Source: Pterobdella sp. o SKG-2022
Lineage: Eukaryota > Annelida > Clitellata > Hirudinida > Piscicolidae
DNA length: 64,000 bases
Direction of reading: 5' to 3'
Assembly: GCA_964035795.1 (NCBI GenBank)
Contig: OZ038320.1
Coordinates: forward strand, 23,578,589 to 23,642,588
Positions within the stretch are counted from its first letter, which is position 1. Every line of letters starts with the position of its first letter. The notes beneath the pieces are model-generated. The model ran no database searches and was not told the origin of the DNA. It was given only the letters and a program-made list of their open reading frames with translations. Below, piece by piece: positions 1 to 14,600 of this stretch. The position numbers and the translations under genes were made by a program.

Positions 1-605
1 TTATTTAATTCTTTCAACAGAGTTAGATAAAAATAGTTTTCAGAACACTATTGTTTAACAAATCTCGTACTATTTTTATCCTTACAAAGATTTAAGGATT
101 AAAGTATTTTCGAAATAAAAAAATTGAAAACTAGCAGAAAATGGAAAAAATTATTTTAAAACCTTAGATTAATTTCATTTCTTATATTTAACGATTAATT
201 TGAACTGAAAGAATTTTAGAAGTTGAAGGAATTTGTTTGCTAAAGATAATCCCTCGCGTGAATCGAGGGTTGAAGTTCGTGAAGTGTTAATAGCCTCAAG
301 AAGATTTATTGAAGAAATCTGTTTGAAGCCAAAATAGAAAATTCTATACGGAATAGGTTTTATATTATTTGAATAAAGGTGAAATTTATAGAAATAAGAA
401 AAAATCAAAACTAGTGGTAACTTAACCGAACTTTAAACCAATTATGATTTTTTATTATCAATTAAAATTAATAAAAAAGTATTTTGATAAAAAAAGAGGC
501 AAAATTTTTAAAAATCGTTGGATTATAAAAAATTAAAAAACTAAGAGCAACAATATAAAGTACAGTTGAAAACACGAAAAGAAAAAAATAAGATGCTTTA
601 AACTA
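1..605. other. Downstream flank of the receptor exon 9; no exon supported
   Basis: I looked here on the minus strand for the missing half of M4 and did not find a convincing hydrophobic exon. One acceptor-like site near 319 would add only seven non-hydrophobic residues before a stop, so it is not annotated. Confidence 0.4.
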
Positions 606-619
606 TCAACTGAAAGTAC

Positions 620-1265
620 CGATATAGGCATAAAAGAATATCCTGTCCAGTACTCTGGCAACGAGCCTCCACTCCTTGGCATTCTTAGCACTTACGTCTT
701 TGTTTTCGATTCTAGTAACATATGCTTTAAGCATTTTCCTTATTTCTCTTACATCACTTTCTAAAGAAGAAGAACATCCCACTAAATAAACAGGGAAAGA
801 ATTATGTTTGAGAGTGGAAGTTGTTGTAGTGACATTGTTTGGAGCTGCTGATAAAGATCCTGACTGATTTGGATAAGTTTGTTGTGTGGTATGATAATGG
901 AGGTTTTGATCGGAAGGAGCCGGCATAGCAAGATGACACGAAGACTTGCTCAAAAGAGCCCCTTCTTCTGACGCAGAAGTGGTATTGGTGGTCCCTAGAT
1001 ATGGTTTGAACATACCTCTTCTGCTGCCTAAAGTTTCACTGAACTGTTGATGTAAATGTGGTGGCTGTGATCTCAGCGGAGGTACCATTGCGGATTGATG
1101 CATGTAGTTACCTAATCTAGGTTGATAATATTGATGAGTTTCATTCACTTGCTGGCGTTGATTTTGGGATTTGCGACTAGCCTTGGCATTATTAGCTGTT
1201 TTTTGAGAGTCTTTATCCAAAAATTCTGACATACATAATACCTTTGCCAGTCCGTCTATTGCAAC
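620..1265 (-). CDS. Receptor exon 9: cytoplasmic loop and first half of M4
   Basis: A single 646-nt exon holding almost the whole M3-M4 loop. It is rich in Ser, Gln, His, Asn and Thr and low in complexity, as usual for this region. It ends with an amphipathic stretch ([19 protein letters not shown]) and [18 protein letters not shown], which matches the start of M4. An apparent ORF start at MSEF (1232) is internal, because coding continues upstream to the acceptor at 1266. Confidence 0.9.
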
Positions 1266-4200
1266 CTAAAGATATTTGTGAATTTTTCATTATTGAGTTT
1301 TTAAAAAAATGTAATAAATTCTATTTTTATTCAATTATGTGTGTCTCTGCACTTCAAAATATTCAAAATTTTTGAAATATTAAGAACTTTGGAAATTTTC
1401 ACTTTCTAAAGATAAAAATTTTCAAATCTGAAAAATAATAATGACGTGAAAGTTTTTAATAATTACAGACATACATTTGTGACTATTTTTATGCATTTTA
1501 AACAATTTCGGAAAAAGCAGTTTAATAGTAGTAAAATTTTTGGTAACAAAGACAGATATTGAGAAGAACTGTTGTGTATATGAAAAAACCTGCCGAAAAA
1601 GACTATTAATTTGAATTAAACATTATTGATACATTTAACTATGAAATTGATGAAAAATTATTTGGAAAACTTATGCATTTCCAATTCAAATTATTTTTCT
1701 AATTTTTGCAATAACGAATTTTTTGAAGATAATCGTTCTAAGACAAATGAATTTCTAGAAGATATTTCTGAAAGGAATCTGGAATTTCTCCACATTATTA
1801 AATGCCATCTAACATTTTTATAAAATGTTAAAAGTTTTGCCATAGATCATTGTTACTTTAATCTGTATTTATTGGTTTTTAGTCTAAATATTGACCCGAA
1901 TTTAAGTATTTTTCAAGCCATTCTTTTTGCTTAAGCATGTTTTACCGACTTTTTAATTGAAAGTTTTGCTGTTGACTAAATGAATGAGCATAAAATAGTT
2001 TCAAAGTACTAAGCACATCATGATTAGGTGGGAAAATTATTCAAAGATAATTTTTAATTAAAATCTTCACATTCAATTTGTTGAAGAAACTTGAACAAAA
2101 AGGAAATTTTGTTATTTCTCTGGAATCAAAAAATGTATAAATGAATTTGAACTAATTTCAAAATGTAAAGTTTACAAAAATAAAAGTATTGAAGGATATA
2201 AACTGAAAATTTTAGATTTAGATTATTATTCTAGTATTAAAGAGCCTAATTATTCACAAAGATATGAATAAAAATTTTTTTGATCGATGAAGGCATTTGT
2301 ATACAGGCATGTGACAATTTGAACAATTTTATGCAAGGTTTTAGTTTTTTCTTTGTATTATTGTCTAGCTGTAATATTTCTTTTAAGATTGGATTTATTT
2401 TCATAGTTTTTTCATGATTTCTTATAATTATCACTATATATAGTATAAAATTTTGTTGAAAAACATATAACATACAATAGTGGAAGTTAATTTGGAATTT
2501 AATCAAAAAATGTTTTGTAAATAGTGAACCTTTTTGAGCCAATCTGGAACTTTATTTTTCCTATCTCCTCTGACGTGATTTTGAATGATTATGACAGCAA
2601 GAAAGGTTGATAGTGTGATTAGAATCATGTTCGCACAGAAATAAGCTCCTGTATTCAGAAGAATTGAATATTTTTAACCAAAAATAATCTATTTTTTCAA
2701 AGTTTCGAATGTGTCCTGTTGTTTGAAGAGGTATACTTTCATTCACAGATGTATTTAGTCTTTTCTCTGTTTTGCGTCTCATTCAAGATCTTCAAACCTT
2801 TCTATTTATATGCATCTTTTGCTCACCTTAATTTTTTCTTTCCCAATTGAATACATTTTCAAGCTTTATTGCCATCAGAAAGTTTGCCCCTAAAGCATTT
2901 AGTGCGAAATTTTGCTTGTTGTTTACCTGTATTCTCAGTAAGGTGATTTGTATGGTAACATACATCAGGTTGCTTCTAATTCATTTTTTTATCACAAAAA
3001 AGAAAATTTTTTGTCGTTGCCAAAAACAATATTGGTTTTGAGCTTCTGAAATTTTTTGAGGCTTCATTGAATTTTATTTTTATTTTAAACGTTATTTCGT
3101 TGTTTCAAGCACTGTTAATGTGTTTCACTTTGAAAAAAAGCGTGTATGGCTGAGATAGCAATTGAGAGACTTTGGTGATCTCTTAAATCGCTCTATAGAC
3201 GCATCAAAATTAGTTTCTTCAATAACTCTACTAATTTCATTGCCTCTTCATTTAGAATTAGTTTCTTTTCCTATTATTAGTTGCATTGTTTGGTGTTTTC
3301 TTTGTTTGATCTTTTGATTGCATGAAAACCAAACTTTAGTGTTTAACTTTACTATTTTTTCGCAATTTTTTTTACATAGTTCGCTTTTTTCAAATGCTCT
3401 CAGTTTATCAAACAATTCGTTATTAGGGTAAAATTTGGCGATGTTTTCAACTACACTGATTTTTTTTATAATAGCGTTTTTAATATTTGTTAATCGGGTG
3501 ATTCCACAAGTCAGGTATTGAGTAGTTTTTTGGATGTTGAATTTAACAAGAAAACTTTGTTTTTGTACTAGAAATGTTCAAAATTGCTAGTTGTTCTTCA
3601 AAATACTTTCTTAACTACTAGAAAAACAAATTATTTTACAAATTTAAAATTGCTCAAGGGAAATCGAAAGATAATAGTATTTCTATGATGACACTGATTG
3701 TACTATGTTGGCGTTGGATCGTTACTTATCTTAACTGAGATCGATCTATGCTTCAAGAAAATTTTATGTTTGCTCGATTTTTTAATTGACCACAATAGAA
3801 CAAAATGAAATTTCTCGATGTCGTTTTCAAAAGCACTTTCGTATATTTTTGGCGAAATCGGTTGATTTGAAACATACATGAAGGAGCAAATTAGGTTTAA
3901 ATATTTCTAAAAATTAAAAATCGTCACCAATCAAAGGAATAGAAGTTGACGCTGGTGGAGTGCTATCTGCAAGTAAGAGCAGCAATACGAAGAATGCAAC
4001 GAACACACTCATTCCTGGAAATATTTCAAAATTACGATCAAAGAAAATTTTTTTTTATAATTTTTTTATACGTAAATGAAACCAGAAAACACTTTTTAGG
4101 GTAAGTTTTATAGATTTAAAATAAATTTCAAAGCAAAACTTTGAATCATTAAGAAAGTAAACCGTGATAAAATATAAATTTAACTTAAAAGCATTTATTA

Positions 4201-5613
4201 ACATCGAATAAAATCTTCATACAAACTGAATTACTAGAATATTTTTATATGTACTAAATTTAAAGACGTACAACTCTTGCAAAAAATCTACAAAAAGCAC
4301 GAAAATTTTAAAAATAACTCACATGCTTTTAGCGTTTCGTTTTGTGGCATAAACTAATATTACTATCCATTTACTAAGTTACCTACGGGTAACTTTACAT
4401 GAGAAAATACTCAAAAAACTTTTTAATAATTAAATCAGCAACACGAACCCAGCATGACTTTGGCTGGAGATTCTGGGGGAAGCCAGAATATGACAAGTGT
4501 GAGAAACGATAGAAGAACACAAGGAAGGACTAGAATGTAGTTGTAAAACACTGCAACTCTCTTAATTATAACGAAAAATGTCAGATCTATATAAGGTTCA
4601 TTCAGCCCATGGTAATAGATAACATGCTTGACTGCAGGAGAACCCAACAAATCCCATTCGTTGCTTTTCACGTATTCCGAAATGTCAAAGGACGATAGAT
4701 CTAAAAGGAAATATATGAATCATTATTAAAATTGATCTGTTGCAGACAGACACTCAAAATTCCGAACTTAATGTGTATAAATTTTTTAATATTTCTGAAT
4801 CATTAAATTTATTTTAGCTGAATAAAAGTGATTTGAAAAATATCAAGTTTTATATACTTGAAATTTAATGGAAATGAAATGTACATGACATACGTAAAAG
4901 TTTATTAAAAGCTAACGGCACTTTTCATAAGACTTCAATTTTCAAGTATATGATGTGTCAGTCTTTTGAAGAGCTTAACATAATTTTTAACATGCTTCAG
5001 TGTTGCTTTCAACACATTTTGTTCAACGCTAATTGAAGTCAAAAAAGTTTTTGCTCAAAAATTTTTTCCACGACACTAGGCTACATTTTCATGTGATGTA
5101 AAGTCTTTACAGGCTAACAAAATGAAAGACTTGAATGACAGAAAAAAGGTTTAATGGAAGATATTTCTCACTTTTTACTAAAATGAAAAATTATTTTCAA
5201 TTTTAAAACTTTTTCAAACGTTTATTTAAAATTATTGATGTTTCTATATTTTTGATTGTTTGACTGCAGTACCATTAAAAATTTATTATTCAAAAAAATG
5301 GACAATAAGTTTCTTGTTTAATCAAAAAAATGTAAAAGTACCTAAAAAATTGACATCCAGCTTATATCCATCATAAGTCCACGACCCAAACTTCATATGG
5401 CATCTTTGAATATCAAATGGAAAGTTGGTTATATCTATATTACAAGTGCTTTTGAAAATAGCTTGGGGTAGCCACCTGAAAAATGGTTTTGATTAAATTT
5501 AAATTTTATCTTCACAATTTTTTTCATAATGCGATGCAAACACGCTTTTTAGACTTATTCGTTTTATATAGTTAATATAAATGGATGCTGTAACCCTGCC
5601 TTCGTGGCGCAAC

Positions 5614-5654
<41 letters not shown>

Positions 5655-8600
5655 GAATCCACCCGGAGGCGGTGTTTTTTATTTACAAAATTTTTTGCAA
5701 AATAATTTGATAAAAAATCATTACTTTTCCTTTATCTTTGCATACCCATACTCTCTTAAACCACCTCCATAATTCTATCCACCATCGAATTTCGCGTCTG
5801 TTTTTTATGAGCAACTGTTGGAAGTAACATAAATTACTTAAGTATATCTTCTTTTCCACTGCCAACCTCAAAGAACGGACCATGGCAGTTATTGTAGCTC
5901 AGTAAATAATCTGCCTGCAAGCTACCAAGGATGGCAAACAAATTTGAAATATTAGTGCCATTATGTGGAATTATCTTGAAAGTTCCATTCCTTCTTAAAT
6001 TTGTTAATGTTTTTTTTTGGAAATGTTTGATGAAAAAAATTTACTCCTATTAATTTTTTTGCATAATGAATCTTATAAAAAAATAAAATTTTAATCAAGA
6101 TTCAAAAATCATTAGTTTCATGTGAAAAAACACTAAAAAGCCATTAAAGCAATGCAGGAGATATTCGTGGCAAAATGCAAATGATTTTTTCTGAAATCTA
6201 TGGTGAATTAAACGAGAAGTTTATTGAACATTTCCATCACTCAAAAAATATTTCAAAATAAATACAACGTAAACACTTTACGTATTAAGCTAGCTAAACT
6301 TTTGATAACTTGTGCATTGCTTTCATCTAATGTTTGGGTTACTTCGACACGAAAACCACATTTTCCCAAAGAATATCCTCCTTTTTTTTATAAGTTTTCC
6401 ATTGAGGAATTGATTAGGTATAATTAAATTTGCATCATCATGATCAGAAAGCATCTATGTTTTCACGGAGCGTGAACAACTAGGAAATATGAAGTAAGAA
6501 GTTTTTGGAGAAAAAATTTGTTATTGCTTATTCTTAATTTGGAAATCTAGTTAATTGAATTATTTGATAAATCTTCAAAAACAATAACTGATATTTTTAT
6601 ACTCTTTATACCAAATTACTCTTATACTTTCAACCTTTATAACTTAGTTTTAGTTATACCAACAGAGAATCGGCATTTAAATAATGGACACTTTTAATGT
6701 GTCAACTTTACATCTCTTCTTCCAAAACAATTACCACTAAATAAGATCGCTGCAACCAAACGCATTTAACCAATATCAATTGCTTTTATTTGGGAAAAAC
6801 AACAGTTACCTCTCAAGCATTAACTTGGAGAGTTATGAGAATTTTTTAAGAACTTTTTATGTTGTCACCACATTATTTGTATTTTCATATAAGACTTATT
6901 TGTTTCATGTTATAATCTTGACCTCAATCTAAAAAAATTAGAATTTGTTTGATATTTGGCTTAAAAAAGCTTATATAACATAAAAATTGCCAAACCGGAA
7001 AAATTTCTCACAAAATTTTTTTAAAATTTCGACTTGAATAAAATTTGACGTTTAATATTTTTCTTAATTTCTTATAAATAAAAGCTCAAAAGCATTAATG
7101 CTTCTGAAAAAACAGTTTTTGGAAAAATGAATATTTACTATTTTAGATTGAATCTTTTATGTTATCTCAAAAATATTTTCAATTTTGTACACAAAAGGCA
7201 ACAAAGAAAAAAAGAAATGAGACCAGATATGTAGAAATTTTCATTTCAAGACCCTACTATAGATCAAAATGTATACATAATAAACTAAACACTAAGCAAA
7301 GATGGGAACAACATATGGTTATACCGTGATATTAAAGCATAACATTAAATTTTAAACCACCACCTGCTTTATACCTTTTAACAAATTAATGAAGATAAAA
7401 CAATCTAGGTTTTCATCATTCTAAAAATTTTTTTCTTTAAAGTTCTAAAAATAAGTTTATAATTGAAATTTTGAATTTCATTTTTTAAGCTTTTCCAAAT
7501 CAAAATTTTCCAATGAAAAGATTAAATATCTTTTTTAACACATATTTTCATGTTTCTTTATGAAAATGGAACATGGGATAGGGGCGTAATGAAAAAATAA
7601 AAAAGTGTTTCATTATTGAATTCAAGTTATCAAATTTAAAAAAAATTTTTGTTGAAGTTTCAAAATATATTAGCAAAACTCTTGTAAAAAATTCAAAAAA
7701 GTGAACTGACCATTTATTAATGATAACGTTAGCAAAAACACTTGCACAACCCGTCAAAAACTATCAATCAATTATCAAAGCATTAATCATAAAAGTAAAC
7801 ATGTTATATCCATTTTCTTCTCTAAAAAATCATTACATGTCGTCTCAAATTACGACAGATTAATAATGATGATTGAAGACTCCAATAAACTCTTATTTAT
7901 TCCTTCCTTTCAATATTCATTATCATTAATGAATATAAAGTTAATGTTTCTCACCTAACAGTCCCATTGCTGTCAACCAGAACCAGGGCTTCTCTGTGTT
8001 CTTTAAGTCTCATATCAGCGCTGTTGGTAGTTATTTAGTTGATATTTGCAATGATATTCAAAAGGTTACCCTATTAAATTTTCACTTTTTCATGTGAGTA
8101 GATTTATGTATGAATGTCATTATTTATTATAGAAATAGTTTTTTTATGTTCTATTTAATAAATCTGAAGTTATTAAGGTGATAAAAAATAGTTTATATCT
8201 TCAATGGAATCAGTTTTATATGAGATTTTTAGTCACAAAAACGAAATTATTCAATAATTTAACGATATAAATTTCAGAAATAAAATAATTTATGATATTA
8301 AATAGGAAAAAAATCTAATCTAACTAAAAGACATACATCAAATGAATGTATATAAATATCTTATTCGATTTGTGAAACTTCATATTTATTCATGACTAAT
8401 AGGAATTCTCAATTATAAAGTTTTTATAAGACCCTTTAAAACAAGACTTGCTTGAAAAGCACTAAAAAGTTTTGAAAAATTATGAATAAAGGTTTTCATA
8501 GTATAAATGGGCTTTCAGAAGCATGTGAAAAGTTCAGAGGTGAGATGATGCGCGTAGATTGAACAGGAAAGCGTACACAGACGTGGAACTTATGAAAGAG

Positions 8601-11600
8601 ATAGAAGCTTGAATGAAAGTTTGAGAAAACCGGCTGATGTAGCTGGTAACATGAGTGGTTGATGAATATGTCTGCTAAAGAAAAAATTATATTATATTAT
8701 ATTAATTGGCAGGTTGATTAAACTTGAAAATGCAAGCAAGAAGCCAAAAAAATTTAAAATGGTGTTTTTAGGCAAATATTAGACAGTATAGACGATCATG
8801 ACAGTCACATTAGGAACTGAAGTAATCAGCTTACAAAAATCGTTTTATTTACGTGGTTTTGAAGGGTTGGAAAAGTCTGCGAAAGATAGTTCAATATAGA
8901 AAAAACTAGTGAGAGTATAAGCGGTTTCAGAGGGAAGAGATTTTGTACTTGTTTAATGGCTTGTACATGAAAATAGGAAGATTGAATTACATGAGAAATA
9001 AAGTAACTAACGTTGAGATTGAAATCTAGCGTGAAACCTAAGATATTCAAGATAAGGTAAAAATAGTACTAATAAAAGTAAACTTAGAAAGAAGATTGTA
9101 GTTTGATAGAAAATAAGAGTGCCAACATACAAAATTTTGCTTTTGCTAGGGCTTGGTTTCAGTCGAGTTTGAAAAAAGTGTAAGAAGCAGAAAAACAACA
9201 TTGTATTTCAGAAAGAGTGGGTATAAGATTTTGATGAAAGACTTTAGTAAAAAAGAATATCTTTTGGAAACAGACGAAAAAGCAAGCCAAGCCGATGAAT
9301 AATTTCACAAATGGGAAATGTATATAGAAAAAAGGATTGGTTCTAGAACAAAATGTGAAACTTGAACTTTTGTTGATAAACTTTCAAAACTCAGAAAAAA
9401 AAACTAAATAAATGAAAAGATTTCATTATATAAAAAACCAATTAGAAAACTGATGAAATTTTGTTTCAGAAATAAAGAAGTTGTTTCTGCTATTGAGTTG
9501 CTGAATTGTTAGTTCTTTAAATGAGAAAATTCAATTTATACCGACTCATTAATTTCTAAAAATGCCGTTTTGTTGAAATAATGATTTTACTTCTAAAAAA
9601 TTTTATGTATTCTCAAAAGAATACTATTTCTAATTTGTTTCCTTAGTTATAACTCTTAAAAAAACTGAAACCTAACACTTTTGAAACTCTTGCGATACAA
9701 CCTTTACAAAATCTTTACTGTTTCAATTAAATGTGCAATAGAAATTCTTATAGATAATTACTTCTAGACAATATCATTTCCAACGTGAATTAGAAGTTTT
9801 TTTTTTTGGTTAATTACGAAGCCTTTTTTTGTAAAAGCTAGGTTACTCACACGTAGCAATACAAATATAACAAAGTATCTCCAAAACTTTTCGTTATTAG
9901 ATCGGAGGAAGCAAAAAGCAACTTAGGAGGTGGAAACTGCAGCATAACTCAAAATGAGGGCAATTTTGAAAAGTAAGTCTCAGTCCTATTAGAAAATATT
10001 ATTAGTGAAAAATAAGAGTCAGCAAAAAAGATTTACAAATAGTATTTTTTAGGAAATAAAAAGATATTAATGATAATTCTAATGACAACGATGCCTCGCA
10101 TTTAGAAATGAATTTTTGCCATAAGAATAAAAGTTAGTGGTTTTTTATTTTTTTCATAGGTGCAATAACAATAAAAACTATTTATACCACTAATAGATCT
10201 TCAAATTTTTGAAAATTATTCTGCAAAAAAAAAAAATAAAATTCCAAAGTTACCGTAATATTAAATATTGCGATAGAAGTAAAAAGCGCATATAATAAAA
10301 AATAATTAGATAAAGTCTATATTGATTATAGTTAGAATAATATACATTAGAATTTCTTAATCATTTATTCAATAACTAGAAGTTTTATGAATAAGGCATT
10401 GAATATGACAAATCTAAATGCATTAATAGAGTGAGCCCTCAATAATCTATATATTGAACACTCGATTCGTCAATTATGGGTTTTTGCAAGTCAAAATGTT
10501 TCAATAGAACTTTCGTGTCCTAACTTTTCTCTTTAATGCAAAAAACTTAATGCAGAGTTTTCAAAAAGTTCTAAACTCATGATATTTGCACTTCTAAATG
10601 ATTTTAAATTAGTAGCTGGTCGCAATGTAAACTGGGCATATTTTAATTATTTTTCATCTAAATCTAAAAGCGGTAACTTACCATTGAAGAAAAAAATTTC
10701 ATTTCGAAGTGTTTTCATATTATCGTATATATCGTTGCTGAAAATTAACTTTGCTTTTATGTGTGTATTTTGTAAGCATTTTAAAGTTGATTGTTTATTT
10801 ATTAGTATTCAGCTAAATTCTTTTTCTACCTGAATATTCCAAAACCCTCACAGAATTTTGATTTTAAAAAGAGAGTTTAATGTTTTGACAAATAAAGTAT
10901 GATTGCTAGGAAAATATTGAATACACGTTTTACCAACTAAACTTACATAAGATGTCTCTGAAAAGTTGATTAAACATTATGAACAAAAACATGTTTCAAA
11001 AGTACAAATGTGAAGCAGTGAATATCTTACTAGTTGTAAAGCACAATGTCGGGAGTCCAGATCTTGGTGCTAGGTACCCTCACTAGGTCAACCCCTCCGT
11101 AATTCTCCGGGTCCCATTCTAAGAGATGGTCAACCCATTCCTTTGGAGAAAGATTTCAACAGCATAGAAAAGATGATTTTAAATAAAATTTTTAATATTT
11201 TTTCAAAGATTTTGATGCTTTAAAAATTTGAAAAAAAATTATTCAAATTTGGTATTCAAATATTGGTTTTAAAAAATGTTTTTAAATTATTTAAAATTTA
11301 CTCAAGTTTAAATATGCTTTTAAGTTTAAAGTTGAGATCAAACGAAAAATACTTCAAAGGTCACTGATTACAAAATAATGTTCAAAGACAAAAATTCATT
11401 AAAATTCAAATTAGTTTTTTCAACAAAAACTTCTATCAGCTTTCAGCGTTTGCAAGCAAAATACCATCTAGCAACACTTGATTGCCCTACCAAATGGATG
11501 GCTACAACACTAGACTTCAATATTACTCTACAACTTAAGTTCAAGCTTTTAACATTGAATGAAAGCAAATGAAGAAACAGTGAGAATGAAAATTAAATTT

Positions 11601-14600
11601 AATAAAAGCAGCAACATCGTTTCAAAAGCATTTTAATGACTTTACATAAAGAGCGTTAACTTTATCCATAAGGTTGATGCAATGCTTTTCATAAGATTCA
11701 CAAAGTAACATTTACTTTGAGTTTATCACAAGATTTATCAAACAAACTAACAAATAAAATAGTTAATATCAAAAAAAAGATATTTAATATTCTAATATAG
11801 AAAAAAAATAAATACAGTATTTAGTTGATGTGAAAACACATTAGAGCAATACAAAATCTAATTCAAATTACGAAGCTTTCGTGAGCAATATCACATCTTA
11901 AGTACATTTTAAACGTACCTCAAAATGTGATATTGTCTTAGGTGAAGCTTTGTAATTTTTAAGATACTTTTTTAAGCTATTGTACTTTTATTCATATTAT
12001 TAAAAAAAGGTTCTTTTAATTAATTTAAAAAACTCAAAGCCCCATCAAGAAGAAAGTGTATCTTAAGAAATGGAGAAAAATAGTTTTGTCATGAACAAGC
12101 AAAAAAATGAAGCAGTAAAATTGGTAAAAAAATAATATATAAAAGATTAGATTTATTACTAGTATGTTATATAGCTTTCATAAAAATATTTTATGCACTT
12201 TTTATACACTGACATTAGGGACTTTGGTCTTTTCGGTTTTATGTATTACCAATTTTATGTCTTCTGAGACATATTTTATAAAATATTAATATTAAATGCA
12301 TAAATTTTTTATAGCTTCACTTATATTCTCATTATTGCTTTTTTCAGGTATTAATTCAATAAAAACGATATTAAATTAGGATGCATCATGAAGTCTTTGG
12401 AAGAGATAAAAATGCTTTTTTCATTAATCTGCAAAAAATGCTCATTTCTTCTCAAAATAAAAGTTTACAAAACCTAAGTAGCCATTATATATCATTATAT
12501 TTACAAAATATATGAAAATATTGTGTTTTTCAATAAGGTTTCATACTTCGGCAATATACCGAAACAGAGGCATTCTAACATTTAACAAATTATAAGCATT
12601 ATGCAAAATTGAAAAACACAGAGAAAAAATGCGAAAAAATTTTTATTTTTCAAAAACAGTCCGCCCAAGGCAGAAAGTTGATTATCGAAAAACCATAATG
12701 CATATCTATGAATTCTTTTTCATAAATATAAATAACAGCGAACATAATGAAAAAGTACCATACAAGGTCTCAAGCTATTACGGGGCGATTTTTTATGCGC
12801 ATAGAAAAAAATACAATCCAAAAAACTAATTATGATACATATCTTTGAGCAAAAATGTCTTCATTTATTTCCTATCTAACCGACTCAAACGTGAACGATG
12901 AATCAATTTGTATGACAAATTATCGGTCAAATTTTAATACACTTTTCATGGAACGGACGATTGTAGATTTAAAGCAAATTTTGAGTTTACAAAACATTCC
13001 GTAATAATTTTTAAAATCTAAAATACCAGATGTTGGCTTGAAACACCAAAAACAATCAAAAGGTTCTTAAAAACCAATCAAACAAAATTCAAATTCAAAT
13101 AAACTACATTTATATTCAAATGAATCTTAAATTCAAATAAACTTTAAATTCGAATTCAAATAGATTCATGTGCAGACGAAACAGCCTATGAAAGAATGCT
13201 TTAAGCGAATATCACGAGAAGCAGCTTGGCCATCTTCTTAAACCTGCAAGCAAAAAAATGAGGTGTTCGAGAGGAGGGTATCAATAAGTTCAAAATGAGT
13301 CAAGAAATTCATGTTCGATTTGCATTTCAAAGTTTTTTTTTCAAAAAAATCAGTTTGGTCGAACATTTTTAATAATTAAAACTTTCAAAAAATCTTTCAA
13401 AAATTTGACGTTATCGAACACCTAATTTTTTCATTTGCATATATGAATTTCTTGAACCATTTTTATATAAGTTAATAAAAAATTGATTTTGAAATTATTT
13501 CCAACATTTTTATTTGATTTTTAATGTTTTTTACGAAATTCAGTGCAATTGTGTAATTGAAACAGTTTTTTGTATGTTTCGATAAAATCTTAAAACTATT
13601 TACCATTTATATACATTATATTGAAATTGGAAATATGATTCTTTAAATAATGCTTAACTTTTCTTCTCTCCAACACTTCAAATATCCACAAATGTCTAGA
13701 GTAGACATTCCGATATTAAGCAGTGTAAAATGAAGTTTTAATTGAAAACTGAACGAATGTGAAGAAAATTTATATTTATTATTATTATTATTAAGATTTT
13801 TATAGCGCACAGTTATCAATTCAAGATTGCTTCAGAGTCGCTCAAGGTTTGTAAGAGATTATGACTGAAGATGCTTATGGTATAAGTGAGTTTTCAAAAG
13901 TTTGCGAATGTTCATGAGAGAAGGCGATGAGCGCAAGTTAGAGGGAAGTGAATTCCACAGACGTGGAGCCTGGTGAGAAAAAGAGCGACTAGTAAACAAG
14001 CCTGAAGAAACAGGTTGATGAAGCTGGAGACCAGAGTGCAAGGATCTGAGTGGTTGACGTGTGTGTCTGATTGACAAAAGATCAAAAAGATAAGCAGGTT
14101 GTTCAAGCTTGAAAGTGCATGCAATGAGCCAAAGTAATTTAAACTTGCATCTTTGGGAGACAGGTAACCAGTGCAAACGATCAAGACAGTCGCTGGAAGA
14201 GCTGAAATAATCAGCTTGAAGAACCGTCTTGGCCGCGTGGTTTTGGAGAGCTTAAAGTTTGCATAAAAGATAGTTTGGCTGCCCGCAAAAGAGAGAATTA
14301 CAGTAGTCCAATCTAGAAAGAACTAGTGAGATAAAGAGGGCATTAGCAGTGGAAAGAGGTAAGAATTTGCGTACTTTTTTTATGGCATAGATATGGAAAT
14401 TGGAAGATTGGATTATTTGAGAAATAAAATGAGCAAAGTTCAAATTTGAATCTAAAGTGACACCTAAGATTTTGAGCTTGAAAGATATAGGAAGTGTGGT
14501 GCCGTCGAGAGTTACCACAGAAGAGAAATTTTATTTTGCTAAAAGACGAGAGCTGTCGACAAACATCACCTCACTCTTAGTGGGGATTAGTTTCAGTTGG

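Noticed and set aside
5889..5935. tRNA-like string (TAGCTCAGTA ... CTGCCTGCAAGCTACC) 220 bases after the tRNA-Asn
   Set aside because: It recalls an A box and an anticodon arm, but no T arm, B box or acceptor stem can be paired. At most it is a decayed tRNA or SINE head.
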